Assembly (NCBI GenBank): GCA_023418095.1 | Contig: JAEZDL010000260.1 | Span: 1 to 15,144 of the forward strand | DNA length: 15,144 bases | Direction: 5' to 3' | From: Bacteroidota bacterium | GTDB taxonomy: Bacteria > Bacteroidota > Bacteroidia > Flavobacteriales_F > PHOS-HE28 | In this document: positions 5,901 through 13,747 of the stretch, piece by piece | How positions within the stretch are numbered: position 1 is the first letter of the stretch | Layout: every line of letters starts with the position of its first letter | The notes under the pieces: generated by a model | The model's input: only the letters and a program-made list of their open reading frames with translations | Databases searched by the model: none | What the model was told of the DNA's origin: nothing | Position numbers and translations under genes: made by a program

Positions 5901-8279
5901 ATGTGGGCCTGGCTTTCGAATCGCATCCTACGTTATAGGGCTTGGATCCTTGTGGTCCTTGGCGTGCTTACCGTGTTCTTTTTCTACCAGATGAGGAATG
6001 TGGAGGTGAGCTACAAATTCGGTGGCCTTCTCCCGAAGACGGATAGCGCGTACATCCATTACCAGGAGCTGCTCGCCAACTTCTCCGAGGATGGCAACGT
6101 GATCGTGCTTGGTGTTCAGGATCCGGGGCTCTATGAACTGGAAAACTTCCAGGCATGGTGGCAGTTGGGTCACGATCTGAAGAAGCAGGAAGGCGTGGAT
6201 TCGGTCTTTTCCGAAGCGCACCTCTTCGAATTGGTGAGGAATGACAGTTTGCGCAAGTTCCAGCTCGCGCCGATAGTTCCCACCCGGCCTGAGACGCAAG
6301 CCGAGGTGGATAGCATTCATCGCAAGGTGCGATCGCTTCCGTTCTATCGCGATCTGTTGTACAACGACAGCAGCAATGTGAGCCTCATGATGGTCTTCGT
6401 GAACGCCGCGAAGTTCAATAGTGAGGAGCGAGGCAATATGGTGGACCTGATCGCGGCGCGGGTGGACGAATTCCAGCAGGATCGCTTCAAGGTCTATCGC
6501 AGCGGACTGCCTTTCATACGAACGGTGGTCACAGAGCGCACGAAGAGCGAACTGCTGATGTTCGTCTGCATGATGATCGTCACCGTGGCGATCCTGCTTC
6601 TTCTGTTCTTCAAGAACTGGCGTGTGGTCTCCATGTGTTTGCTGGTGGTGGCGGTGGGCGTGATCTGGGCGGTCGGTTCGATCGGTCTAATGGGTTACAA
6701 GCTCACATCGGTCATGGCGATCATTCCGCCGCTGGTGATCGTGATCGGGATCCCGAACTGCATCTTCCTGATCAACCGGTATCATTTCGAACTGACACGT
6801 CACCAGCACAAGATGCGTGCGCTTTCGCGTGTGATCGCCCGCACCGGCATGGCGTCGTTCATGACGAATTCCACCACAGCGGTGGGCTTCGCCACATTCG
6901 TGCTCACATACAGCGATGTGCTCAAGCAGTTCGGCGTGATCGCTGCATGGAACATCATGGCGGTCTTCGCGCTCAGCATTTTGATCATCCCGATCCTGTT
7001 CAGCTACCAGAAACTACCGGATATCCGGCATCTTGCGCACCTCGATCGCAAGTGGGTGAATGTGGCCACGTCCGGTCTGGTGCGCATCGTACAACACCAC
7101 CGCAAGTGGGTCTATGTCTCCATGCTGTTGGTGGCAACGGTCGGACTTATCGGTGTGTGGCAGTTGAAGAACGAAAGCCACGTGGTGGACGATCTGCCGG
7201 CCGATGATCCGGTGATGAAGGATCTTAAGTTCTTCGAAGCGCAATTCAATGGCGTGATGCCGCTGGAAGTGATCATCGATACGCGTAGACCAGGCCAGGC
7301 GCTGAAGGAGATCAACCTCAAGAAGATCGACCAACTGCAGGATTCGCTCGATCGCTATCCGGAACTGTCGCGATCGCTTTCGATCGTTGATGCGGTGAAG
7401 TTCACGAAGCAGGGCTTTTACGGCGGCGATCCGGAGCGCTACCAATTAATAAAGGCGAACGAGAAGGCCTTCATCCTTCCATACCTGGAGAACGCACAGG
7501 AAAAAGGTGGAATGGCGCGGTCTTTCATCAACGAGGATCGGAGCGCAACGCGTGTGACCCTTCAGATCGCCGATGCCGGAACCGCGCGCATGGATGAATT
7601 GATCGCGGAATTGCGCAACGAGATCGACAGCATTTTCGATCCGCAGAAATACCGTGTGTTGCTCACCGGAACGAGCGTCGTTTTCCTCGAAGGAAGCAAG
7701 TACATGGTGGACAACCTGATCATTTCCTTGATCCTTGCGGTGCTTGTGATCTCGGGGATGATGGCATTGCTCTTCAATTCACTGCGGATGGTGTTGATCT
7801 CGTTGATCCCGAACCTTATCCCACTGATCGCGACCGCCGGCATGATGGGCTACCTCGGAGTGAACATCAAACCGAGCACCATCCTGGTCTTCAGCATCGC
7901 GTTCGGTATCTCTGTCGATAATGCGATCCATTACCTCTCGCGCTATCGCCAGGAATTGAAGTTCAGCAAGCACGACATCCACACATCCGTCACCAATGCG
8001 ATCCGTGAGGCGGGTGTAAGCATGATGTACACGAGCATCGTCCTCTTCCTGGGTTTCGGCCTTTTCGTGTTCTCGGATTTCGGTGGAACGCAGGCGCTGG
8101 GAATGCTGATCTCCTTCACGCTGCTGGTCGCGGTATTCACCAATCTGCTGATCCTTCCCTCGATGTTGCTCAGCTTTGAGAAGACGATGACGACCACTTC
8201 GTTCGAAGAACCTTTGGTGGACATGGGCGATGATGAACCGGAAGTGGATACGCAAGAGATCGGCGATCAGGAGAAATAG
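5901..8279 (+). CDS. RND/MMPL-type exporter, inner-membrane permease
   Basis: The 792-residue protein has the duplicated RND layout: one membrane helix at about 14-30, a large periplasmic domain, a bundle of five helices starting near 218, then the same again (single helix near 403, soluble domain, five helices from about 607). Membrane segments such as LLMFVCMMIVTVAILLLLFF and IISLILAVLVISGMMALLF are obvious. The second half carries the family signature GISVDNAIHYLSRYRQ with the acidic residue used in proton coupling. The matching place in the first half reads GIPNCIFLINRYHFE and lacks the Asp. The C-terminus is a short acidic cytoplasmic tail. Such COG1033/MMPL proteins often export lipids or hydrophobic compounds; the substrate here is unknown. 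No membrane-fusion protein or TolC gene is adjacent, so it is not a standard drug-efflux tripartite set. Confidence 0.9.
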   Translation: MWAWLSNRILRYRAWILVVLGVLTVFFFYQMRNVEVSYKFGGLLPKTDSAYIHYQELLANFSEDGNVIVLGVQDPGLYELENFQAWWQLGHDLKKQEGVDSVFSEAHLFELVRNDSLRKFQLAPIVPTRPETQAEVDSIHRKVRSLPFYRDLLYNDSSNVSLMMVFVNAAKFNSEERGNMVDLIAARVDEFQQDRFKVYRSGLPFIRTVVTERTKSELLMFVCMMIVTVAILLLLFFKNWRVVSMCLLVVAVGVIWAVGSIGLMGYKLTSVMAIIPPLVIVIGIPNCIFLINRYHFELTRHQHKMRALSRVIARTGMASFMTNSTTAVGFATFVLTYSDVLKQFGVIAAWNIMAVFALSILIIPILFSYQKLPDIRHLAHLDRKWVNVATSGLVRIVQHHRKWVYVSMLLVATVGLIGVWQLKNESHVVDDLPADDPVMKDLKFFEAQFNGVMPLEVIIDTRRPGQALKEINLKKIDQLQDSLDRYPELSRSLSIVDAVKFTKQGFYGGDPERYQLIKANEKAFILPYLENAQEKGGMARSFINEDRSATRVTLQIADAGTARMDELIAELRNEIDSIFDPQKYRVLLTGTSVVFLEGSKYMVDNLIISLILAVLVISGMMALLFNSLRMVLISLIPNLIPLIATAGMMGYLGVNIKPSTILVFSIAFGISVDNAIHYLSRYRQELKFSKHDIHTSVTNAIREAGVSMMYTSIVLFLGFGLFVFSDFGGTQALGMLISFTLLVAVFTNLLILPSMLLSFEKTMTTTSFEEPLVDMGDDEPEVDTQEIGDQEK

Positions 8280-8318
8280 ATCGAAAACCCCCAACTTGCG
8301 CTTCTTATTGATCGATCG

Positions 8319-9182
8319 ATGAAAGGGATCATTCTAGCCGGTGGTTCGGGCACGCGGTTGCATCCGCTCACACTCGCGGTGAGCAAGCAATTGATGCCGG
8401 TGTACGACAAGCCGATGATCTATTATCCGCTGAGCACGCTGCTCGCGGCAGGCATCCGCGAGATCCTGTTGATCAGCACGCCGCACGATCTGCCGCACTT
8501 CAAGAAACTGCTGGGTGATGGATCGGCGCTCGGCTGCTCATTCACCTACGCCGAGCAACCTGTTCCCAACGGACTTGCACAGGCTTTCGTGATCGGGAAG
8601 GAGTTCGTTGGAAATGAAAGTGTCGCGCTGATCCTTGGTGACAATATCTTCTACGGCCGTGGCCTTGGCCGGACTCTCGCTGAACATACGAACCCTGAGG
8701 GCGGATTGGTGTTCGCCTATCATGTGAGCGATCCGGAGCGCTACGGCGTGGTGGAATTCGATCAGCAGAACCGGGTGATCAGCATTGAAGAGAAGCCGAA
8801 GCAGCCTAAGAGCAATTACGCTGTGCCCGGACTGTATTTCTACGACAATGAAGTGATCGCGATCGCGGAGAAATTGAAGCCCAGTGCGCGCGGCGAATAC
8901 GAGATCACCGATGTGAACCGTGAATACCTGCGTCGCGGGAATTTGAAGGTGGAGATCCTCGATCGCGGCACCGCGTGGCTGGATACTGGAACGTTCCGAT
9001 CACTGATGCAGGCCGCGCAATTCGTGCAGGTGATCGAGGAACGGCAGGGCCTTCGGATCGGTTGCATTGAAGAAGTGGCCTACAAGAAAGGTTTCATCGA
9101 TGCGGATCGGTTGCGTGAATTGGCGAAGCCGCTGGTGAAGAGCGGCTATGGTGAATATCTGTTGAAGCTGATCGGGAATTGA
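8319..9182 (+). CDS. rfbA: glucose-1-phosphate thymidylyltransferase
   Basis: Joins dTTP and glucose-1-phosphate to make dTDP-glucose and pyrophosphate, the first step to dTDP-L-rhamnose and other dTDP sugars for polysaccharide or glycan synthesis; cytoplasmic. At 287 residues it is the standard RmlA length. The nucleotide-binding loop GGSGTRLHPLT is at 8-18 and SKQLMPVYDKPMIYYPLS follows at 22-39. LGDN is at 106-109 with the metal-binding Asp108, and IEEKPKQPKSNYAVPGLYFYD and WLDTGTFRSL complete the family set. rfbB, rfbC and rfbD are not adjacent, so the rest of the pathway must lie elsewhere if it is present. It starts 39 bases after the RND gene, just behind a GATCGATCG run, with only a weak promoter-like CAACTTGC at 8292-8299. 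Its TGA overlaps the next gene's ATG by one base. Confidence 0.96.
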   Translation: MKGIILAGGSGTRLHPLTLAVSKQLMPVYDKPMIYYPLSTLLAAGIREILLISTPHDLPHFKKLLGDGSALGCSFTYAEQPVPNGLAQAFVIGKEFVGNESVALILGDNIFYGRGLGRTLAEHTNPEGGLVFAYHVSDPERYGVVEFDQQNRVISIEEKPKQPKSNYAVPGLYFYDNEVIAIAEKLKPSARGEYEITDVNREYLRRGNLKVEILDRGTAWLDTGTFRSLMQAAQFVQVIEERQGLRIGCIEEVAYKKGFIDADRLRELAKPLVKSGYGEYLLKLIGN

Positions 9183-10135
9183 TGGATCCCATCACGCACT
9201 ATCGTGATATGGTGGATCGCGGGATCGAAGAGTGGATCGCATCGCTCCCGGCTACATCATTGTACGAGCCGATGGTCTATCTCATGCGGCTTCCGGCCAA
9301 GCGCATCCGGCCGATCGCCACATTGATGAGCTGCGAGCTTTTCGGTGGTGATCCGCGATCGGCACTGGGGCCTGCGATCGGGATCGAATTGTTCCACAAC
9401 TTCACATTGATGCATGATGATATCATGGATCAAGCTCCATTGCGCCGCGGACATTCGACCGTGCACGAACGCTGGAATATCAATACTGCGATCCTCAGTG
9501 GCGACGCGATGCTCGTGAAAGCATACCAGTCGATCGGGAGCGATCCGGAGGTCCTGCGCATCTTCAATTCGCACGCACTTGCTGTTTGCGAAGGTCAGCA
9601 GAGCGACATGGATTTTGAGCAGCGGAGTGATGTGAGCACCGCTGAATACATGGAAATGATCCGCCGGAAGACCGCGCTTTTACTGGCCTGCGCAATGCGG
9701 ATCGGCGCATTGATCGCCGGTGCCGATCAACGGAATTCCGAAGCGATCGGTAGGTTTGGTGAACATCTCGGCATCGCATTCCAGTTGCGCGATGATCTGC
9801 TCGATGCCTTTGGCGATCCTGCGAAACTGGGAAAGCAACAAGGCGGCGATCTGCGAGCGGGAAAGAAAACACTTCTGTTGATCAAAGGACTTGAAACAGA
9901 GAAGCAAAATGGCACCTCGATCTTGAGCGATCAACTTTCCATCGATCCCGATCGGCGTGATGTTGGATCGATGTTGCGGGAACTTGAACTGCTTGGCATT
10001 CGTGCCATGGTCGAAGCTGAAATTGAAGGCCATGAGCGATCCGCGTTGCAAGCGCTCGCGGCGATCGATGTGCCAGGCGAGCGAAAGAGGCCATTGCAGC
10101 AACTCGCTGCTTCATTGATGTCGCGGCTTCACTGA
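9182..10135 (+). CDS. polyprenyl synthetase family protein, probably short-chain (FPP/GGPP) synthase
   Basis: Trans-prenyltransferase that adds isopentenyl diphosphate to allylic diphosphates. I use the ATG at 9182 (317 residues), which overlaps the rfbA stop as TGATG; an upstream TTG at 9179 adds only one residue. Both Asp-rich motifs are intact: DDIMD at 79-83, followed by LRRG, and DDLLD at 204-208. KRIRP at 40-44 and GKKT at 227-230 bind the diphosphates. The first motif has no two-residue insertion, and a Phe (F74) sits five residues before it; by known chain-length rules this points to a C15-C20 product, most like type I GGPP synthases. The product could feed quinone, carotenoid or other prenyl lipids. 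The last 7 bases overlap the convergent epimerase gene. Confidence 0.93.
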   Translation: MDPITHYRDMVDRGIEEWIASLPATSLYEPMVYLMRLPAKRIRPIATLMSCELFGGDPRSALGPAIGIELFHNFTLMHDDIMDQAPLRRGHSTVHERWNINTAILSGDAMLVKAYQSIGSDPEVLRIFNSHALAVCEGQQSDMDFEQRSDVSTAEYMEMIRRKTALLLACAMRIGALIAGADQRNSEAIGRFGEHLGIAFQLRDDLLDAFGDPAKLGKQQGGDLRAGKKTLLLIKGLETEKQNGTSILSDQLSIDPDRRDVGSMLRELELLGIRAMVEAEIEGHERSALQALAAIDVPGERKRPLQQLAASLMSRLH

Positions 10136-11052
10136 TCCCTTCGCAGCAGATCGGTCAACGCGATCTCGAGACCCTCGAATTCGAATTTGAAACCTGCGGC
10201 TTTCAAGCGCCCATCGCTTGCGCGGCTTCCTTCGAGCAGGATCGTGGCCAATTCGCCTAACAACAGATGCATCACGAATGCTGGAACATTCGGCATGAAA
10301 TACGGCTTGCGGAGCAAGCGTGCGAGCGTCCGCATCATTTCATCGTTCGTTGTTTCCGTCGTGGGCCCGGCATTGTAGGCTCCTTCCATCGATCCATTCG
10401 CGATCGCGGATCGATAGATCCGCACAAGATCGCGAATGTGTACCCACGGCATCCATTGATCACCCGATCCGAGCGCCGATCCGACTCCGAATTTCACCGG
10501 CGTCATCAATTTTGAAAGCGCTCCGCCCTTTGCGGAAAGCACTACAGGCGTCCGCAATTTCACCACACGGCAGATCTCCTTCCAACGATCGGCCGCAGCT
10601 TCCCATTCCTTGCTGATGTGAGCGATCGTGTCTCCGCCCGGCGGATCTTCCTCGGAAAGGATCCGATCCGTGGTGGTCGCGCCATAATATCCGATACCTG
10701 CAGCGCTGATGAAACTTTTCGGACGTAGACCGAGTTTTTTCGTGCGATCGAGTAGAAGTTGCGCTGTTCCCGCACGGCTTCGCACAAGTTCATCGATCCG
10801 TGCCTTCGTCCAGCGTCTGTCCGCGATCGGTGCACCGGCGAGATGTACGATATGATCCACGCCGATCAATGCATCATCATCCATGTTCCTGCGATCGGGA
10901 TCCCACTGAAAGATCCGCACAGCACCGGTGGAATGCGAAGAACGGCTAAGGTGTCGCACTTCATGTCCTTCGCTGAGAAGCGATCTCGTGAGTGCAGTTC
11001 CGATCAGGCCGCTACCGCCGGTAATGAGAATGGTCCATCGATCAGCGCTCAT
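10129..11052 (-). CDS. TIGR01777-type SDR epimerase (SDR39U1-like)
   Basis: A 307-residue extended short-chain dehydrogenase/reductase-like protein. The nucleotide-binding loop TGGSGLIG is at 11-18. DHIVHLAGAPIADRRW follows, then SFISAAGIGYYG with a catalytic-type Ser and Tyr, and WMPWVHIRDLVRIY in the substrate half. The C-terminal 50 residues match the DUF1731 tail typical of the TIGR01777 group (NVPAFVMHLLLGELATILLEG, then AAGFKFEFEGLEIAL). Members are widespread, and their exact reaction is poorly known; in cyanobacteria and E. coli relatives are annotated as putative nucleoside-diphosphate-sugar epimerases. Its ATG overlaps the stop of the upstream secreted-protein gene in an ATGA arrangement, suggesting translational coupling. 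Its own stop overlaps the polyprenyl synthase stop by 7 bases, leaving no room for an intergenic terminator. Confidence 0.93.
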   Translation of the reverse strand: MSADRWTILITGGSGLIGTALTRSLLSEGHEVRHLSRSSHSTGAVRIFQWDPDRRNMDDDALIGVDHIVHLAGAPIADRRWTKARIDELVRSRAGTAQLLLDRTKKLGLRPKSFISAAGIGYYGATTTDRILSEEDPPGGDTIAHISKEWEAAADRWKEICRVVKLRTPVVLSAKGGALSKLMTPVKFGVGSALGSGDQWMPWVHIRDLVRIYRSAIANGSMEGAYNAGPTTETTNDEMMRTLARLLRKPYFMPNVPAFVMHLLLGELATILLEGSRASDGRLKAAGFKFEFEGLEIALTDLLRRDQ

Positions 11053-12725
11053 CGCTGTAGGACCACACGGAACATGAATTGTCCGCCGGATCGGAATTTG
11101 CCGTGTACGGCGTAGGTCCCGTTCACCAGGTTTCCGGGGAAGATCACTTCCGATCGTACACCGGCTTGTAGTCCTGTGATCGTAGTGACCTTTCTTCCCT
11201 GCAGATCGAGGATCGTAAGTCCATCGTCGATCGGCTCCCTGCTCTCAAGAACGATCTGGCCGGTGCTGGGATTGGGATGCACGCTCACCGCGTGAAGTCC
11301 GATCTCCGGCACGGAGATCAATACGCACAGGCTGTCGGTCTCGGGCAGGAACGAGATCGTGAGCTGCGCCGAGGTGATGCATTCACCCTCGCCTACTTCG
11401 TATCCATAGACCCCCGCAGGGTCCGTCGAAGCCAGGAAATTTCCGCTGTGCACATTGCCGTCGGGCGTTGTCCAGGTTCCGCCGGAGGACGGTTCGCCGC
11501 CAAGTGAATCAAGCAACGCGAACGTTGGTGCCTGCGGACAGACAAGGATCGCGTTATCGATCCCTGCGGAAGGAACATCGTTCACAGTTGCTGTATAAAC
11601 AAAGGAACGGGCACCGTTCGCGGGACAGGCATCATCTTCAACAGTGATCACGAAGACGCGATCCCCTGCTGGCAGGTCCAGATCCGTCCAGCAGATCACA
11701 ACGCTCAAAGGATCCGTGCCGGTGGTTTCGATCGATGCGCCAGGAAGGATCTGATCGATGTTGTTCCAGATCGACAATGTCTGTCCCTGATCCGGATCGG
11801 TGAATTCGATCGTGACGCATCCATCGCTTGCATTGCACATCGCAAAGGATCGATCGCCGGTGATCGTCGTGCTACCGGAACTTGAAACGATCGTTCCAGC
11901 GGCCGCGTCCGGTGCAGGGTTCGAGCATGTTGTGACCAGGAACGGGAAGTCGCACATCACACTGCCGATCCATACGTCGTTCGTATCATATTCATCCACC
12001 TGCACGGCCACCACGATATACCCTTGTTGCGTGGGTGTGAAGGTGATCTGGCCATACACATCGAGGGCCATTCCAGCGACCGGTTCACCACCGTAATTCG
12101 GGAAAACGTAGTTCACGGAAACTGGGGATGGGCTCGCGAACCGGGCATCGATCAGCGAATATTCCATCCGTGATCCATCGGGATCCGTGGCGCCTGCATC
12201 GAAGTTCACCGGCTGGCCAATGCAAACACGCGGTACGCCGTTGTGGTTGAAGACCGGTGAATTGTTGCACGGATCGGTCTCGTTATCGATCCGCGTTTCG
12301 AGGTAAAGCCCTGGGGTGGATTGGATGTTCACGCTCGGTTGCCGGCAGCAGATGGACCACGAGATCGTCCAGTAATTGCATGGGCTCAGGTAGATCTCCG
12401 TGGCGAATTCATACAGTTCGAAACCAGCGATCGCACCACCGGAACACGTGGTGTTCAATGAATCCGAAGCGCAAAGTTGGGAGGGAAGCGGTACCTGCAC
12501 CGGCGCGATGTTGCTCACATCGAACACCACACCGCATGAATTCGTGAAGTGGAGCGATTGCGCGATCATGGGGAAACCGCTGCATTCGCGCATCAATGAA
12601 AGTTTCACCTCGAAATAATTCCCGCCGAGGCACGTATAGGTGATGCTTCCACCGGGAAGGTGTTCAGCGACTGCGGGCTTCAGGACCAAGGCAAAAAGGA
12701 ATGCGAACGCGATTCGGGGGATCAT
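11049..12725 (-). CDS. T9SS-secreted cell-surface protein, gliding/PKD-type family
   Basis: The 558-residue protein begins at the ATG at 12725, because the signal peptide (residues 1-20: MIPR, a hydrophobic core, cleavage after AVA) starts there; the same frame runs upstream to 12908 but that part is not conserved-looking. The N-terminal domain opens with GGSITYTCLGGNYFEVKLSL, with many Cys residues and segments such as NTTCSGG and WSICCRQ. This is the start of a large family of Bacteroidota secreted proteins often carrying gliding or PKD-like domains. Later Ig/cadherin-like segments contain DPDGSRMEYSLID and TFTPTQQGYIVVAVQVDEY. A type A sorting tail starts near 480 with VHPNPSTGQIVLES and ends in VVLQR. 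The likely role is a surface-attached or released adhesin-like protein. It is followed by the epimerase gene with an ATGA overlap. It has no full partner genes for gliding nearby. Confidence 0.85.
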   Translation of the reverse strand: MIPRIAFAFLFALVLKPAVAEHLPGGSITYTCLGGNYFEVKLSLMRECSGFPMIAQSLHFTNSCGVVFDVSNIAPVQVPLPSQLCASDSLNTTCSGGAIAGFELYEFATEIYLSPCNYWTISWSICCRQPSVNIQSTPGLYLETRIDNETDPCNNSPVFNHNGVPRVCIGQPVNFDAGATDPDGSRMEYSLIDARFASPSPVSVNYVFPNYGGEPVAGMALDVYGQITFTPTQQGYIVVAVQVDEYDTNDVWIGSVMCDFPFLVTTCSNPAPDAAAGTIVSSSGSTTITGDRSFAMCNASDGCVTIEFTDPDQGQTLSIWNNIDQILPGASIETTGTDPLSVVICWTDLDLPAGDRVFVITVEDDACPANGARSFVYTATVNDVPSAGIDNAILVCPQAPTFALLDSLGGEPSSGGTWTTPDGNVHSGNFLASTDPAGVYGYEVGEGECITSAQLTISFLPETDSLCVLISVPEIGLHAVSVHPNPSTGQIVLESREPIDDGLTILDLQGRKVTTITGLQAGVRSEVIFPGNLVNGTYAVHGKFRSGGQFMFRVVLQR

Positions 12726-12745
12726 ACGCCGGGTATTTGAACGTG

Positions 12746-12753
12746 GAAAGATA
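12746..12753 (-). promoter_or_regulatory. possible -7 box for the T9SS protein gene
   Basis: Read on the minus strand this is TATCTTTC, one mismatch from TAnnTTTG, ending 20 bases before the ATG at 12725, the same spacing as at frr. Just upstream on that strand is a perfect 12-bp palindrome, CGGAATATTCCG (12762-12773), a possible operator. Confidence 0.35.
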
Positions 12754-12788
12754 TCTGGTGCCGGAATATTCCGCCAGTGTAGCAAAAG

Positions 12789-12815
12789 AAAAAGGCATCC
12801 GAAGATGCCTTTTTT
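12789..12815 (-). terminator. Rho-independent terminator with UUCG tetraloop
   Basis: AAAAAGGCATC (12789-12799), a CGAA loop and GATGCCTTTTT (12804-12814) form a perfect stem with A and T tracts on both sides. On the minus strand the loop reads TTCG closed by C-G, the very stable cUUCGg tetraloop, so it most likely ends the minus-strand gene at 12835-13710, whose stop is 20 bases upstream. Its T-tract lies before the T9SS gene promoter and insulates that gene. Confidence 0.85.
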
Positions 12816-12834
12816 CGATCGGAATTTCGGATCG

Positions 12835-13710
12835 TCAGCGGGCGCGCTCGATCGTCTTGAAGTCCTCGTCCAGAAAACCTTCCTTCTTCCCGAATAGCGA
12901 TTGATCATCGCGCTGGAACATCAATTCACCGGTGCCGGCATTGAAGATCCGCTTGAACGTATGCTTGTTCTTGTAGTCGCCGGTGATCACCACATCGGTA
13001 ACAGTTACCTGGCTATCCTGCTTATCGATCGCTTCCATGAGCCCGCTCACAGGTTTGATCTGGTTCGGCGATGTGTAGAATTCCTTCAATTTGGCCGCAT
13101 CAGGGATCGTTTTGTCGAGGTGTTCCTGCGCGATCCAGAGTTCGGTGTCGCGGATGTGGCGGTGACGATCGGAGTAGGTGCGATCGGCAGTGGTCTTGTC
13201 GGTGATCTTGCCGCTGGCGACCAGATCCAGATAATTCTGCAGGTGCTTCGTGTAAAGGTGGAGCATCTTCGCTGTTCCCTTCTCGTTCATCACCTTCGGG
13301 TCGATCAGCATGAAGGCGAGTTCCTGTTCCACCGGAATGTTGGTGAAGGCGTTGTCCTTGCTCTCCAGCGCATCGCCTTTCTTCGGCTTCCAGCCCTGCA
13401 CAAGCGTGAGGAATTTTCCCTCGAATTTCACCGGATCGGTCTTCGAGATCTTCATCAGATAGGTCTTGTCCGGCGAGATCGGTTGCATCGCGAGGTCGCT
13501 CACTTTCACGAACTCGTAGCCACCGCTGAATTTCCAATCGGCCTTGATCGCGTCCATGAGCGCCGTGTTGTATGCCGTGCTGGCATCATCAAGAACAACG
13601 ATCGTGGTATGGGCTTTCGCTTTCTTTACGGCATCGGCATTGAAGCTGCCGTATTGGGCGAAGAGTCCGATGGAGAGGAAAAGCGAGAAGAGAAGGGAGA
13701 GCGAACGCAT
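12835..13710 (-). CDS. secreted protein of unknown function (291 aa)
   Basis: I do not recognise a family. The ATG at 13710 is chosen because it starts a clear Sec signal peptide (MRSLSLLFSLFLSIGLFAQ, cut near residue 18); the frame continues upstream to 13857, but that stretch overlaps the divergent gene and looks like chance. The mature part opens YGSFNADAVKKAKAHTTIVVLDD, a beta-alpha pattern. It has charged, lysine-rich segments such as KPKKGDALESK and HLYTKHLQNYLDLV, no cysteines, no lipobox, no membrane helix and no T9SS tail, so it is probably periplasmic. The C-terminal part (TVTDVVITGDYKNKHTFKRIF) looks like beta strands. The stop is followed at once by a UUCG-loop terminator, so it is likely a single-gene unit. 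It shares a 37-base gap with the divergent gene at 13748. A long frame on the other strand is a shadow. Confidence 0.78.
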   Translation of the reverse strand: MRSLSLLFSLFLSIGLFAQYGSFNADAVKKAKAHTTIVVLDDASTAYNTALMDAIKADWKFSGGYEFVKVSDLAMQPISPDKTYLMKISKTDPVKFEGKFLTLVQGWKPKKGDALESKDNAFTNIPVEQELAFMLIDPKVMNEKGTAKMLHLYTKHLQNYLDLVASGKITDKTTADRTYSDRHRHIRDTELWIAQEHLDKTIPDAAKLKEFYTSPNQIKPVSGLMEAIDKQDSQVTVTDVVITGDYKNKHTFKRIFNAGTGELMFQRDDQSLFGKKEGFLDEDFKTIERAR

Positions 13711-13747
13711 GATCGGAGTAACGTTGGTTAAAGGTTCTTGAAAGTCG

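Noticed and set aside
6635..7207. Second plus-strand frame of 190 codons within the RND gene
   Set aside because: It is an out-of-phase shadow of conserved RND sequence, rich in Gly, Arg and His, with no independent start signal.
7779..8294. Antisense frame of 171 codons under the RND gene
   Set aside because: The plus-strand reading has conserved membrane motifs; the antisense product is Arg/His/Asp-rich low-information sequence.
12726..12908. Upstream extension of the T9SS protein frame to an ATG at 12908
   Set aside because: It would place 61 residues before an obvious signal peptide and run through the terminator hairpin and the end of the neighbouring gene.
12901..13731. Open frame of 276 codons on the plus strand, antisense to the 291-residue secreted protein
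   Set aside because: The product is rich in His, Arg and hydrophobic residues with no signal or domain, typical of an antisense shadow in G+C-rich DNA. The minus-strand gene has a signal peptide and a correctly oriented terminator.
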